Assembly: GCF_003060895.1 (NCBI RefSeq)
Contig: NZ_QAIH01000151.1
Location: 1 to 44,444, forward strand
Direction of reading: 5' to 3'
Length of the DNA: 44,444 nt
Origin: Acidovorax sp. HMWF029
GTDB taxonomy: Bacteria > Pseudomonadota > Gammaproteobacteria > Burkholderiales > Burkholderiaceae_C
In this document: in pieces, positions 28,199 to 36,287 of the stretch
How the letters are laid out: each line of letters starts with the position of its first letter
How positions within the stretch are numbered: the stretch's first letter is position 1
Position numbers and translations under genes: made by a program
The notes under the pieces: generated by a model
Database searches by the model: none
What the model was told of the DNA's origin: nothing
What the model saw: the letters and a program-made list of their open reading frames with translations, nothing else

Positions 28199-28858
28199 TC
28201 GCGGCACCACAAACGCCTTGCGCGCCGCGAGCGCTGCGGGGCGCGAGTGGCAGCCTTCCAGGTGGTCATTGACCAGACCCATGGCCTGCATGAAGGCATA
28301 CACCGTGGTCGGGCCCACAAAGCTCCAGCCCCGCTTTTTCAGGTCCTTGGACATGGCAATCGACGCGGGCGACGTGGACAGGGTGCGCGCCACTTCGCGC
28401 GTGATGCGCTCGGGCCGGTCGGCTGCGGCAGGTTCGTAGCGCCAGGCATAGTGCGCCAGCGAGCCGAACTCGCGCTTGAGCTCCAGCACACGCTGCGCGT
28501 TGTTGATGGTGGATTCGATCTTGCCCCGGTGGCGCACGATGGCCGCGTCCTGCACCAGGCGCTCAACATCGGCGGGGCCGAAGGCTGCGACCTGCTCGGC
28601 GTCGAAGTTCGCGAACGCGGCGCGGAAGCCCTCGCGCTTGTTCAGGATGGTGAGCCAGCTCAGGCCCGACTGGAAGCCCTCCAGGCAGATCTTCTCGAAC
28701 AGCCTTCGCTCGTCTGCCACCGGAAAGCCCCACTCGGTATCGTGGTAGTGGCGGTAGAGCGGCGTGGCCTGGCACCAGGTGCAGCGTGGGCAACCGGCTT
28801 CGTCGGCGAACAGGCCTTCAGGCAGGTCGGGGGTTGTTTCAGCGGTCATGCGCAGCAT
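28193..28858 (-). CDS. tag: DNA-3-methyladenine glycosylase I
   Basis: 221-aa base-excision enzyme removing 3-methyladenine. The zinc site is visible as CTWC near residue 26 with YHDTEWG, and the C-terminal H-L-E-G-C in NDHLEGCHSR. The catalytic region LEGFQSGLSWLTILNKREGFR is conserved, as is KKRGWSFVGPTTVYAFMQAMG. The ATG at 28858 is used; 28849 is an alternative. Single gene convergent with the MFS gene. Confidence 0.94.
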   Translation of the reverse strand: MLRMTAETTPDLPEGLFADEAGCPRCTWCQATPLYRHYHDTEWGFPVADERRLFEKICLEGFQSGLSWLTILNKREGFRAAFANFDAEQVAAFGPADVERLVQDAAIVRHRGKIESTINNAQRVLELKREFGSLAHYAWRYEPAAADRPERITREVARTLSTSPASIAMSKDLKKRGWSFVGPTTVYAFMQAMGLVNDHLEGCHSRPAALAARKAFVVPRG

Positions 28859-28938
28859 TCTAGAAACGGCTGCGACCAGACTGCTGACAGTCCGTCAACT
28901 CGTCAGCGCGTGGCCTGATCTGCCCATAAACTGCCCGC

Positions 28939-30093
28939 ATGCGCCAGCCTATCACCCGCCTGCGAGCCGTGCCCACCCTGCTCACCTGCCTTGCCCTGGC
29001 TGGCTGCGCCAGCACCACAGGCCCCTCCAACGCGTTGGGCTACTACTGGCAATCGCTGCGCGGGCACCTGCAGATCATGCACGCTGCAGAGCCCATCGAC
29101 GCCTGGGTAGCGCGCCCAGACATCTCGCCCGCCCTGCGCGATCGCCTGCGGCTGGCGCAGCGCGCGCGGGCCTTTGCAGTGACCGAACTTGGCCTGCCCG
29201 ACAACGCCAGCTACCGCCGCTATGCCGACCTGAAACGCCCCGCCGCCGTGTGGAACGTGGTGGCCGCACCGCCCTATTCGCTGACACTGCACACCTGGTG
29301 CTTCCCGGTGACGGGCTGCATCGGCTACCGGGGCTACTTCACCGAAGCTGCGGCCCAGGCCGAGGCCGCCGAGCTGGCGGCACAGGGCCTGGAGGTGGAG
29401 GTATACGGCGTGCCCGCCTACTCCACGCTGGGCTACATGAACTGGGCGGGGGGCGATCCGCTGCTGTCCACCTTCATCGCCTGGCCCGAGGGCGACTTTG
29501 TGCGCCTGCTGTTCCACGAGCTGGCGCACCAGGTGGTTTATGCCAAGGACGACACCCTCTTCAACGAATCCTTTGCCACGGCGGTCGAGCGCATCGGCGT
29601 GGCGCAGTGGCTAGCCACGCAGTCCACCCCCGCCGCGCGCGAGGCCTATGCCACCAGCGAGGCACGGCGCGGCGCCTTCCGCACCCTGACACGCACCACA
29701 CGCGCCCATCTGGCTACCATTTATGAACAAAAAGAGGCCTCTGCGCGCGACGGCAAAGGGCTAACAGCTATCAAAATCGAAGCGATGCAGCGTTTTCGGG
29801 CGGACTATGCCGCGCTGCGCGAACGCTGGCTGCAGCCACAGGGCGCCGCCGCACCCCAGATCACCACCGCCCAGGTGGCGGGGTACGACCGCTGGGTGGC
29901 TCAGGCCAACAACGCCAGCTTTGCCGCCCAGGCCGCCTACGACGAACTGGTGCCTGCGTTCGAAGCTCTGTTCGAACGCGAGGGCAGCGACTGGCCCCGG
30001 TTTTATGATGCCGTACGACAACTGACTCAGCAGCCCCAGCCACAACGCCACGAGGCCTTGCGCGCACTGCAACCTTCCGAGAAGAAGCCCTAA
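28939..30093 (+). CDS. Putative zinc aminopeptidase lipoprotein (PF10023-type)
   Basis: 384-aa lipoprotein. A signal peptide ends in the lipobox LALAGC (Cys at about 22). The metal site is H193-E194-x-x-H197 in LLFHELAHQVVY, followed by FNESFATAVERIG, giving a gluzincin pattern. The family is usually annotated as predicted aminopeptidase; activity has not been shown as far as I know. Residues about 261-282 (from IYEQKEASAR to the Lys-Ile before EAM) are encoded by a dispersed repeat in inverse orientation, an in-frame insertion in the helical region. A cell-envelope location is inferred. Confidence 0.85.
   Translation: MRQPITRLRAVPTLLTCLALAGCASTTGPSNALGYYWQSLRGHLQIMHAAEPIDAWVARPDISPALRDRLRLAQRARAFAVTELGLPDNASYRRYADLKRPAAVWNVVAAPPYSLTLHTWCFPVTGCIGYRGYFTEAAAQAEAAELAAQGLEVEVYGVPAYSTLGYMNWAGGDPLLSTFIAWPEGDFVRLLFHELAHQVVYAKDDTLFNESFATAVERIGVAQWLATQSTPAAREAYATSEARRGAFRTLTRTTRAHLATIYEQKEASARDGKGLTAIKIEAMQRFRADYAALRERWLQPQGAAAPQITTAQVAGYDRWVAQANNASFAAQAAYDELVPAFEALFEREGSDWPRFYDAVRQLTQQPQPQRHEALRALQPSEKKP
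29711..29783 (-). repeat. Dispersed AT-rich repeat, copy 2, inverted, within the aminopeptidase gene
   Basis: Read on the minus strand it contains TTTTGATAGCTGTTAG, then CCTTTG, GCGCG and GGCCTCTTTTTG. This keeps the order AGCT, CCTTT, GCGCG, GGCC, TTT found in copy 3. It is translated in frame from the opposite strand to the repeat's orientation in copy 1. Confidence 0.55.
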
Positions 30094-30104
30094 GGAGACA
30101 ACCC

Positions 30105-30512
30105 ATGCCTGACATCCACATCCATCGCGACCACCACCTGGGCTTCAAGGAGGCCCGCAAAGTGGCCTTTTCCTGGGCTGAAAAAGCCGAAGAGAAGTTC
30201 GATATGGAATGCACCTACGAAGAAGGTGACACCGAAGACCTGCTGACCTTCACCCGCACGGGCGTGAAAGGCACGCTGCTGGTGGATGCCCACCAGTTCG
30301 AGATGAAGGCCCAGCTGGGCTTTTTGCTGGGCGCCTTCAAGGACCGCATCGAGGCCGAGATTGGCGAACAACTGGACGCACTGCTCAATGCCCCTCGCCC
30401 CGGCGCCAAGAAGCCCGCAGCCGACAAGAAGAAACAGGCGGCAGACGCGGATGCCAGCAAGCCAGCCCCCAAAGCATCGGCCAAGCCCGCAGCCAAGACC
30501 AAGAAGGCCTAG
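30105..30512 (+). CDS. Polyhydroxyalkanoic acid system protein (PHA_gran_rgn family)
   Basis: 135-aa protein. Residues 1 to about 92 form the PHA granule-region domain (MPDIHIHRDHHLGFKEARK through FLLGAFKDRIEAEIGEQL). The tail from about 95 is Lys/Ala/Pro-rich, like a histone H1 tail, and could bind DNA or polyphosphate. A perfect AAGGAG precedes the ATG. The family is found with polyester storage genes, but no phaC or phasin gene lies in this window; storage-lipid genes (WS/DGAT, ACBP) are 3 kb away. Confidence 0.85.
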   Translation: MPDIHIHRDHHLGFKEARKVAFSWAEKAEEKFDMECTYEEGDTEDLLTFTRTGVKGTLLVDAHQFEMKAQLGFLLGAFKDRIEAEIGEQLDALLNAPRPGAKKPAADKKKQAADADASKPAPKASAKPAAKTKKA

Positions 30513-30529
30513 CCGTCCGGGCCACCGCC

Positions 30530-31234
30530 ATGACATCCCCCACGAACGAGGCTACCGCCTACAGCCCGGCGTTTGACACCCTCTCCACGCTGCTCCACAC
30601 CCGCTACAGCTGTCGCGCCTTTCTGCCCGATCCACTGCCGCGCAGCACCATCGAAGCCATCCTGGCCACCGCGCAGCGCACGGCCTCGTGGTGCAACGCG
30701 CAGCCCTGGCAGCTCACCATTGCCAGCGGCGCCACACTGGAGCGCCTGCGCAGTGCCCTGGAAGCCCACATGGCCGCCGCCGCCCCTGCGCCCGACCTGC
30801 CCTGGCCGCGCGAATACCGGGGGGTGTACCAGGAGCGGCGGCGTGAATGCGGCTGGGGCCTGTACGAGGCCCTGGGCATTGCCAAGGGCGACCGCGAAGC
30901 CTCGGCCCAACAGGCGGCGCAGAACTTCACCATGTTCGGCGCACCCCATGTGGCCATCGTCACCAGCGACGAGGCACTGGGTGTGTACGGCGCGGTGGAC
31001 TGCGGCGCCTACGTGAGCAATTTCATGCTCGCCGCGCACAGCCTGGGCGTGGGCTCCATCGCGCAGGCGGCACTTGCGTCCTACCCCAGCGTGCTGCGCG
31101 AGGTGCTGGGCATTGGCGAGGACCGCAGCATCGTCTGCGGCATCTCTTTTGGCATGGTCGCCCCCGCGCACCCGGCCAACCATTTCCGCACCACACGCGC
31201 TGATCCGGCCAGCAGTGTGGTGTGGCGAGACTGA
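30530..31234 (+). CDS. Nitroreductase-family FMN oxidoreductase
   Basis: 234-aa nitroreductase. FMN contacts: TRYSCRAF near residue 25, TASWCNAQPWQ near 57, and the GVGSIAQAALASYP loop. The second half ends with GISFGM. Such enzymes reduce nitroaromatics, quinones or related acceptors using NAD(P)H; the physiological substrate is not clear. It starts 17 bp after the PHA-system gene and is convergent with the ornithine cyclodeaminase gene. Confidence 0.9.
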   Translation: MTSPTNEATAYSPAFDTLSTLLHTRYSCRAFLPDPLPRSTIEAILATAQRTASWCNAQPWQLTIASGATLERLRSALEAHMAAAAPAPDLPWPREYRGVYQERRRECGWGLYEALGIAKGDREASAQQAAQNFTMFGAPHVAIVTSDEALGVYGAVDCGAYVSNFMLAAHSLGVGSIAQAALASYPSVLREVLGIGEDRSIVCGISFGMVAPAHPANHFRTTRADPASSVVWRD

Positions 31235-31255
31235 GAAGGTGTGACAGGACAGACG

Positions 31256-32320
31256 TCAGGCAGCAGCGCGCAGCAAAGGGTTGCGCGTGCCCAGCAGCCC
31301 GAACAGGTTCTTGGGGTCTGACATCTTCGGAATGAGTTCGATGGGTTGGCCAACGCCCAGCCCGGTGGCCGTATCGCGCAAGAAGCGCAGCGCAGAAAAG
31401 TCCTCCAGCGCAAACCCCACGGAGTCGAACACCGTCACTGCGGTATCGCTGGCGCGCCCGCCGTGCCGGCCTGCCAGCACCTCCCACAGCTCGGTCACCG
31501 CAAAGTCAGGCGGCAGCTGCTGGATGTCGCCTTCGATGCGCGTCTGCGGTGCGTATTCCACAAACACCTGGGCCTGGCGCAGCACGTCGGCATGCAACTC
31601 CGTCTTGCCGGGGCAGTCGCCGCCCACCGCGTTGATGTGCATGCCGGGCGCGAGCATGTCGGGGGTGAGGATTGTGGCGTTGGTCTTGTCGGCCGTCACG
31701 GTGGTCACGATGTCGGCACTGCGCACAGCCTCGGCCGTGCTGGTGCAGGCCACGGTGCGCAGGCCCGTCGTACCGTGCAGGTTGGCCTGCAACTTGGCGG
31801 TCGCAGCCGGGTCGGTGTCGAACAGCCGCACGGTGGTTATACCGAGCAGGTGGTGAAACGCCAGCGCCTGGAATTCGCTCTGTGCGCCGTTGCCGATCAG
31901 TGCCATGGTGCGAGCACCGGGGCGGGCCAGGGCACGCGCTGCCACTGCCGACATGGCGGCGGTGCGAAGGGCGGTGGTGAGCGTGAGTTCGCTCAACAGC
32001 AGCGGCGCGCCCGTGGCCACATCGGCCAGCACGCCAAACGCCATCACCGTCGGCAGGCCCCTGCGCGTGTTCTTGGGGTGGCCGTTGACGTACTTGAACG
32101 CATAGGTCTGGTCATCGGCAATGGGCATGAGTTCGATCACGCCGTCGCGCGAGTGGCTGGCCGCACGTGCGGATTTGTCGAACGCGCCCCAGCGCAGAAA
32201 GTCGGCCTGGATGTAGTCGGCAATGCCGCGCAGGCAAGCCTCGACGCCTTTGCGCTGCACCATGTCGATGACATCGGGTGCGCTGAGGTACAGGGTGGAA
32301 AAGTGATGCGGGGCAGCCAT
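31256..32320 (-). CDS. ocd: Ornithine cyclodeaminase
   Basis: 354-aa member of the ornithine cyclodeaminase/mu-crystallin family, converting ornithine to proline and ammonia with bound NAD. Seen: KYVNGHPKNTRRGLPTVMA with catalytic-region Lys, NAD-binding ALIGNGAQSEFQ, and DSVGFALEDFSAL with the catalytic Asp. Family members also act on other amino acids, so the substrate is likely but not certain. Divergent from the HMG-CoA lyase gene. Confidence 0.9.
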   Translation of the reverse strand: MAAPHHFSTLYLSAPDVIDMVQRKGVEACLRGIADYIQADFLRWGAFDKSARAASHSRDGVIELMPIADDQTYAFKYVNGHPKNTRRGLPTVMAFGVLADVATGAPLLLSELTLTTALRTAAMSAVAARALARPGARTMALIGNGAQSEFQALAFHHLLGITTVRLFDTDPAATAKLQANLHGTTGLRTVACTSTAEAVRSADIVTTVTADKTNATILTPDMLAPGMHINAVGGDCPGKTELHADVLRQAQVFVEYAPQTRIEGDIQQLPPDFAVTELWEVLAGRHGGRASDTAVTVFDSVGFALEDFSALRFLRDTATGLGVGQPIELIPKMSDPKNLFGLLGTRNPLLRAAA

Positions 32321-32521
32321 GGTGTTTGTCTCCGGATGCGATTGAATGCGCCTCCTGGCAGTGTCCCGAAGCGCAAAAACAATAGGAATCGCCCAAACCG
32401 CCTCGTATTGCAGGGCGATTTGCCGGTATGGCAGCCAAAATTGCCACTTTGTTCAAAACCTCCAAGGCTGCGCACGGCGCAGCTCGCGCGCTATCCTCTG
32501 CGGCTTCATTCGCCCCGCACC
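32321..32521. promoter_or_regulatory. Divergent ocd/mvaB promoter region
   Basis: 201 bp with no gene. A short inverted repeat TGGCA (32429-32433) with TGCCA (32442-32446) spans an AT-rich centre and could be an operator for a LysR- or Lrp-type protein. No clear -10/-35 pair could be picked out. Confidence 0.3.
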
Positions 32522-33442
32522 ATGATGCCCCCAGAAATCCTCATCAGCGAAGTCGGCCCGCGCGACGGCCTGCAGTCCGTGAAAGCCACCATGCCCACCG
32601 CCGACAAACTGCGCTGGATCGACACTCTGGTAGCTGCCGGGCTGCGCGAGATCGAAGTGGGCTCGTTCGTGCCCGCACGCCTGTTGCCCCAGATGGCCGA
32701 CGTGGCCGAGGTGGTGCGCCACGCCCTCACCCACCCCGGCATCACCGTGATGGCCCTGGCGCCCAACCTGCGCGGCGCTGAGGCGGCGCTGGCGGCCGGG
32801 GTGCACAAGGTCACCCTGCCGGTGTCGGCAAGTGCCGCCCATTCGCTGGCCAATGTGCGCAAGACACGCGAGGCCATGGTCGAAGAGGTGCGCGCCGTTG
32901 CACAACTGCGCGACACGCAGGCGCCCGGCGTGCTGGTGGAGGTGGGACTGTCCACCGCCTTTGGCTGCACGCTGCAAGGCGAGGTGCCCGAGGACGACGT
33001 GATCTGGCTGGCTGGTTTGTGCGCCAAGGCAGGCGCGGACGAAGTGGGCTTGTCGGACACCACCGGCATGGCCAACCCGGCGCAGGTGCGCCGCCTGTTC
33101 ACGCGCCTGCGCGCCGAACTGGGTGCCAAGGCTGGGGCCGCCCACATGCACAACACGCGGGGCCTGGGCCTGGCCAATTGCCTGGCGGCCTACGACGTGG
33201 GGGTGCGCACGTTTGATGCGTCGCTGGGCGGCCTGGGCGGTTGCCCCTATGCGCCGGGCGCCTCGGGCAATGTGGTGACGGAAGACCTGGTGTTCATGTT
33301 CGAGGCCATGGGCATCACCACGGGTGTGAACCTGGAACTGTTGATGGCTGCACGTGCGCCGCTGTTGGCGGGGCTACCGGGCGAGCCGGTCTATGGAATG
33401 ACGCCCGAAGCGGGGCTGCCCAAGGGGTGGGTTCAACGTTAG
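32522..33442 (+). CDS. mvaB: Hydroxymethylglutaryl-CoA lyase
   Basis: 306-aa TIM-barrel lyase cleaving 3-hydroxy-3-methylglutaryl-CoA to acetoacetate and acetyl-CoA, the last step of leucine degradation. Seen: EVGPRDGLQ at residues about 10-18, metal-binding HMHNTRGLG, and the catalytic-Cys loop GGLGGCPYAPGASGNV. Other leucine-pathway genes (liu/mcc) are not adjacent. A strong bidirectional terminator follows. No clear ribosome site precedes the ATG at 32522. Confidence 0.93.
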   Translation: MMPPEILISEVGPRDGLQSVKATMPTADKLRWIDTLVAAGLREIEVGSFVPARLLPQMADVAEVVRHALTHPGITVMALAPNLRGAEAALAAGVHKVTLPVSASAAHSLANVRKTREAMVEEVRAVAQLRDTQAPGVLVEVGLSTAFGCTLQGEVPEDDVIWLAGLCAKAGADEVGLSDTTGMANPAQVRRLFTRLRAELGAKAGAAHMHNTRGLGLANCLAAYDVGVRTFDASLGGLGGCPYAPGASGNVVTEDLVFMFEAMGITTGVNLELLMAARAPLLAGLPGEPVYGMTPEAGLPKGWVQR

Positions 33443-33460
33443 ACAGCCCTTCCTGCGGCT

Positions 33461-33496
33461 CAAAGAAAAAGGCGACCGAGGTCGCCTTTTTCTTTG
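33461..33496. terminator. Strong bidirectional intrinsic terminator
   Basis: A perfect 16-bp inverted repeat (CAAAGAAAAAGGCGAC with GTCGCCTTTTTCTTTG) surrounds a four-base loop. The GGCGAC core gives a strong stem and T-tracts follow on both strands, so it should end both mvaB and the convergent ACBP gene. Confidence 0.92.
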
Positions 33497-33510
33497 GGGT
33501 CACCGCCGTA

Positions 33511-33765
33511 TCAGCTCAGGGAAGTGATCAGATCCACGTACTGCTGCTTGGCCTCGTCGGCGGCCGTGCCCTTGAGCTTTTCCCAGGCGTCCCACTTGGC
33601 GCGGCCCACCATGTCGGAGAAGCTAGGCTTCTTCTCGGTGTTGTCGCCTGCAGTGGCCTGCTTGTACAGCGCGTAGATCTTGAGCAGCGTGGCGTTGTCG
33701 GGACGCTCGCTCAGGTTCTTGGAATTGGCCACGGCGGCTTCGAAGGTGGCGTTGAGGTCGGCCAT
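33511..33765 (-). CDS. Acyl-CoA-binding protein (ACBP)
   Basis: 84-aa four-helix ACBP. Seen: FEAAVANSKNLSERPDNATLLKIYALYKQAT and the signature KWDAWEKLKGTAADEAKQQYVDLI, with the Tyr/Lys/Trp residues that hold long-chain acyl-CoA. ATG 33765 follows AAGGAG. ACBP is common in eukaryotes and found in some proteobacteria. Its divergent position beside a WS/DGAT gene suggests that it buffers or delivers acyl-CoA for storage-lipid synthesis (inference). Confidence 0.93.
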   Translation of the reverse strand: MADLNATFEAAVANSKNLSERPDNATLLKIYALYKQATAGDNTEKKPSFSDMVGRAKWDAWEKLKGTAADEAKQQYVDLITSLS

Positions 33766-33914
33766 GTCGGTGTGCTCCTTGAAATGTTGGGGGAAGGGAA
33801 AGAACGGTGTCGGCAACGGTTTGCTGCGTTGTATCTTACGGGCTGAGCATGGCCCGGGGCCGCTCAATCCATAGAGGCAAGCCCCCAAAAAATCAAACAA
33901 TAGGTGTACATCTG

Positions 33915-35549
33915 ATGGTGACCCGCATCCCAGCCCCCAGCAAAGCCGCGCCTGGCAGTGACCAGAACCCATTGCGCACAGTGCGCGCCCAGGCACCCAA
34001 GGTTGCACGCAAGGCCGCCCAGGCCTTGCCCCCCGCAGCCCGCAAAGCCGCCACGGTGGTGCAGAAAAACGTGCGCCGCGCCGCCACCGGCATGCTGGGC
34101 CTGTCGGGCGAACGCATGAGCAAGGTCGATACTGCCTGGCTGCGCATGGACTCGGCCAGCAACCTGATGATGATCAACGGCGTGTGGACCCTCTCGCCCG
34201 GTATCACCTGGGAGGCCCTGTGTGAGCGCGTGCAGCAGCGCCTGCTGCAGTACCCGCGCTTTCGCCAGCGTGTGCTGGAAGACGCGGCAGGCGCCACCTG
34301 GGTAGAGGACCGAAACTTTGACATCGCTGCCCATGTGTTGCGCGAGAAGTTACTCCACAAAAAAGGCCACAGCATGCAGCGCGCACTGCAGGATCGGGTA
34401 GGCGAGCTCGCCATGCAGCCGCTCGACACCCGCCGACCGCTGTGGCAAATGCACCTGATCGAAGACTTTGTGGGCGACGACGGAGAGAAGGGCAGTGCGC
34501 TCATCGTGCGCATCCACCACTGCATTGCCGACGGCATAGCGCTCATATCGGTAACCATGTCACTGGTCGATGGCGGCTCCGAGCCCCCCAAGCGCAAACC
34601 CCGCGCAGGCAAGGATGGTGCGACAGCCGAGGACTGGATTGCCGACGCACTCATCAAGCCCTTTACCGGCCTCACCGTAAAGGCTCTGGACCTGGCGGGT
34701 GACAGCGCCGCGAAGTCGTTGCAGATGCTGGGCGACCCGGAAAAAGCGATGCACCACGGGCTGGCCGGTACCATGGACATGGCGCGTGTGGCCTACCAGC
34801 TGGTGAGCGACGCGGCCGCGCTGGCACTCATGCCGGACGACTCACCCACGCGCCTGAAGGGCCAGCCGGGCAGCGCCAAGCGCGTGGCCTGGTGCCCCCC
34901 CATCCCGCTGGAGGAGGTCAAGGCCATCGGCAAGGCACTCAACTGCTCCATCAACGATGTGCTGCTGTCCTGCGTGGCCGGCGCCATCGGCGGCTACCTG
35001 CGCAGCCAAGGCGACGACCCCACGGGCCAGGAGATTCGCGCCATGATCCCGGTGAATCTGCGCCCCATGGAAGAGGCATGGAAACTGGGCAACCGCTTTG
35101 GCCTGGTGCCTCTGGTGCTGCCGATTGGCGTGGCCAACCCTGTCGAGCGCGTGTACGAAGTGCGCAGGCGCATGAACGCGCTCAAGGGCAGCACCCAGCC
35201 CATCCTGGCGTTTGCCATGCTGGCCGTGGCAGGCCTGATGATCAAGCCCGCGCAGGACGCACTGCTCAACCTCTTTGGTCGCAAGACCACGGCGGTGATG
35301 ACCAACGTACCCGGCCCCAAGGAGCAGCTCACGCTGTGTGGCTCGCGCGTCACGCAATGCATGTTCTGGGTGCCGCAGTCGGGCGACATCGGCCTGGGGG
35401 TCTCCATCCTGAGCTACGGCGGCGGCGTGCAGTTTGGCGTGATCACCGACACCACGTTGTGCCCGGAGCCGCAGCAGATCATCGACGCGTTTGCGCCCGA
35501 GTTCGACCAGCTGTCGCTGCTTACGCTGATGCTGCCTTGGGGAACATAG
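33915..35549 (+). CDS. Wax ester synthase/diacylglycerol acyltransferase
   Basis: 544-aa bifunctional WS/DGAT-type enzyme transferring acyl groups from acyl-CoA to diacylglycerol or fatty alcohols. The catalytic HHCIADG motif is at residues 201-207; PLWQMHLIEDF precedes it, and VNLRPMEEAWKLGNRFG and VMTNVPGPKE follow. The first roughly 60 residues are an Ala/Lys/Arg-rich helix-forming extension before the usual start MSKVDTAWLRMD, resembling phasin-like segments. If translation began at an internal ATG (34091 or 34118) this tail would be absent. ATG 33915 has no ideal ribosome site. Divergent from ACBP. Confidence 0.92.
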   Translation: MVTRIPAPSKAAPGSDQNPLRTVRAQAPKVARKAAQALPPAARKAATVVQKNVRRAATGMLGLSGERMSKVDTAWLRMDSASNLMMINGVWTLSPGITWEALCERVQQRLLQYPRFRQRVLEDAAGATWVEDRNFDIAAHVLREKLLHKKGHSMQRALQDRVGELAMQPLDTRRPLWQMHLIEDFVGDDGEKGSALIVRIHHCIADGIALISVTMSLVDGGSEPPKRKPRAGKDGATAEDWIADALIKPFTGLTVKALDLAGDSAAKSLQMLGDPEKAMHHGLAGTMDMARVAYQLVSDAAALALMPDDSPTRLKGQPGSAKRVAWCPPIPLEEVKAIGKALNCSINDVLLSCVAGAIGGYLRSQGDDPTGQEIRAMIPVNLRPMEEAWKLGNRFGLVPLVLPIGVANPVERVYEVRRRMNALKGSTQPILAFAMLAVAGLMIKPAQDALLNLFGRKTTAVMTNVPGPKEQLTLCGSRVTQCMFWVPQSGDIGLGVSILSYGGGVQFGVITDTTLCPEPQQIIDAFAPEFDQLSLLTLMLPWGT

Positions 35550-36287
35550 CCCCACGGACCACGATGGCGGCGACTTCAGCGGAGGGCCCGCGCATGCACA
35601 ACACGGGGCGATCCGGCACCAGAAGATCGATCGGCCATCGCCCGCTGCAAGCACAGGCCAATCATTGCAGCCCTTGTGAACGTCTCAACCACAACCCGGC
35701 GCTTCACAGGGACGGGAGAAACGTCTCTTTGCGGCCATATCTCTGACGCTGTCACGACTTTGGTTTCATCATGGCCTTGATACCCAAAGCTTTGAAGAGC
35801 AGGCCGTCAAAAGCCCGGTCAGTGAGCAGTTGACCGATGCGCCACAGCGGGTCCAGGGGATGACGACTTCGTGGGTCACTTCTGCGTGGAAATCAACATG
35901 CCCATGCCATGCGCGCTTGGCCCTGGATGATGCCGTAAGCTTGGCCGCTGCAGCGGGCATGGACCGCTTCGTCGCCGTGTTGAACCAGTCGCAGGGCAAG
36001 GCGACACCATCGTCCCAGCCACACCCATCCACGGTGGCAGCCGCAAGCACGCGGTCGCTCGCGCCAACCTGCTCGGTCTGATCACCCGATAGCGGGACTA
36101 CTGGGCCCCCAAGCACTTTTTCGGGACACATCCATAGCGTGCAACCGCGACACTGCACAGCCCCAGCCTCCCTACATCACCAGCGCGGACAGATCAGTGC
36201 AGATGGAGGGGACGCCGGGGTTGTCATCCGAGACCATCGCAGGCAAGGGGGGGCGCACCTTACAGCCCCCTTGCCCGGGCTGACTAT
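35550..36287. other. 738-bp region without an intact gene, probable decayed sequence
   Basis: After the WS/DGAT stop no frame gives a convincing protein. On the minus strand, a segment ending at a TGA at 35752-35754 reads like a real C-terminus (LWRIGQLLTDRAFDGLLFKA), and its upstream part seems to continue in another frame (HVDFHAEVTHEVV), as expected of a frameshifted relic. I do not recognise the family. Short ORFs on both strands in this area look fortuitous. Confidence 0.4.

Noticed and set aside
35769-36158. A 129-residue minus-strand open frame as a real gene
   Set aside because: Composition is irregular, there is no recognisable domain or ribosome site, and the more natural-looking C-terminal peptide is in another frame.
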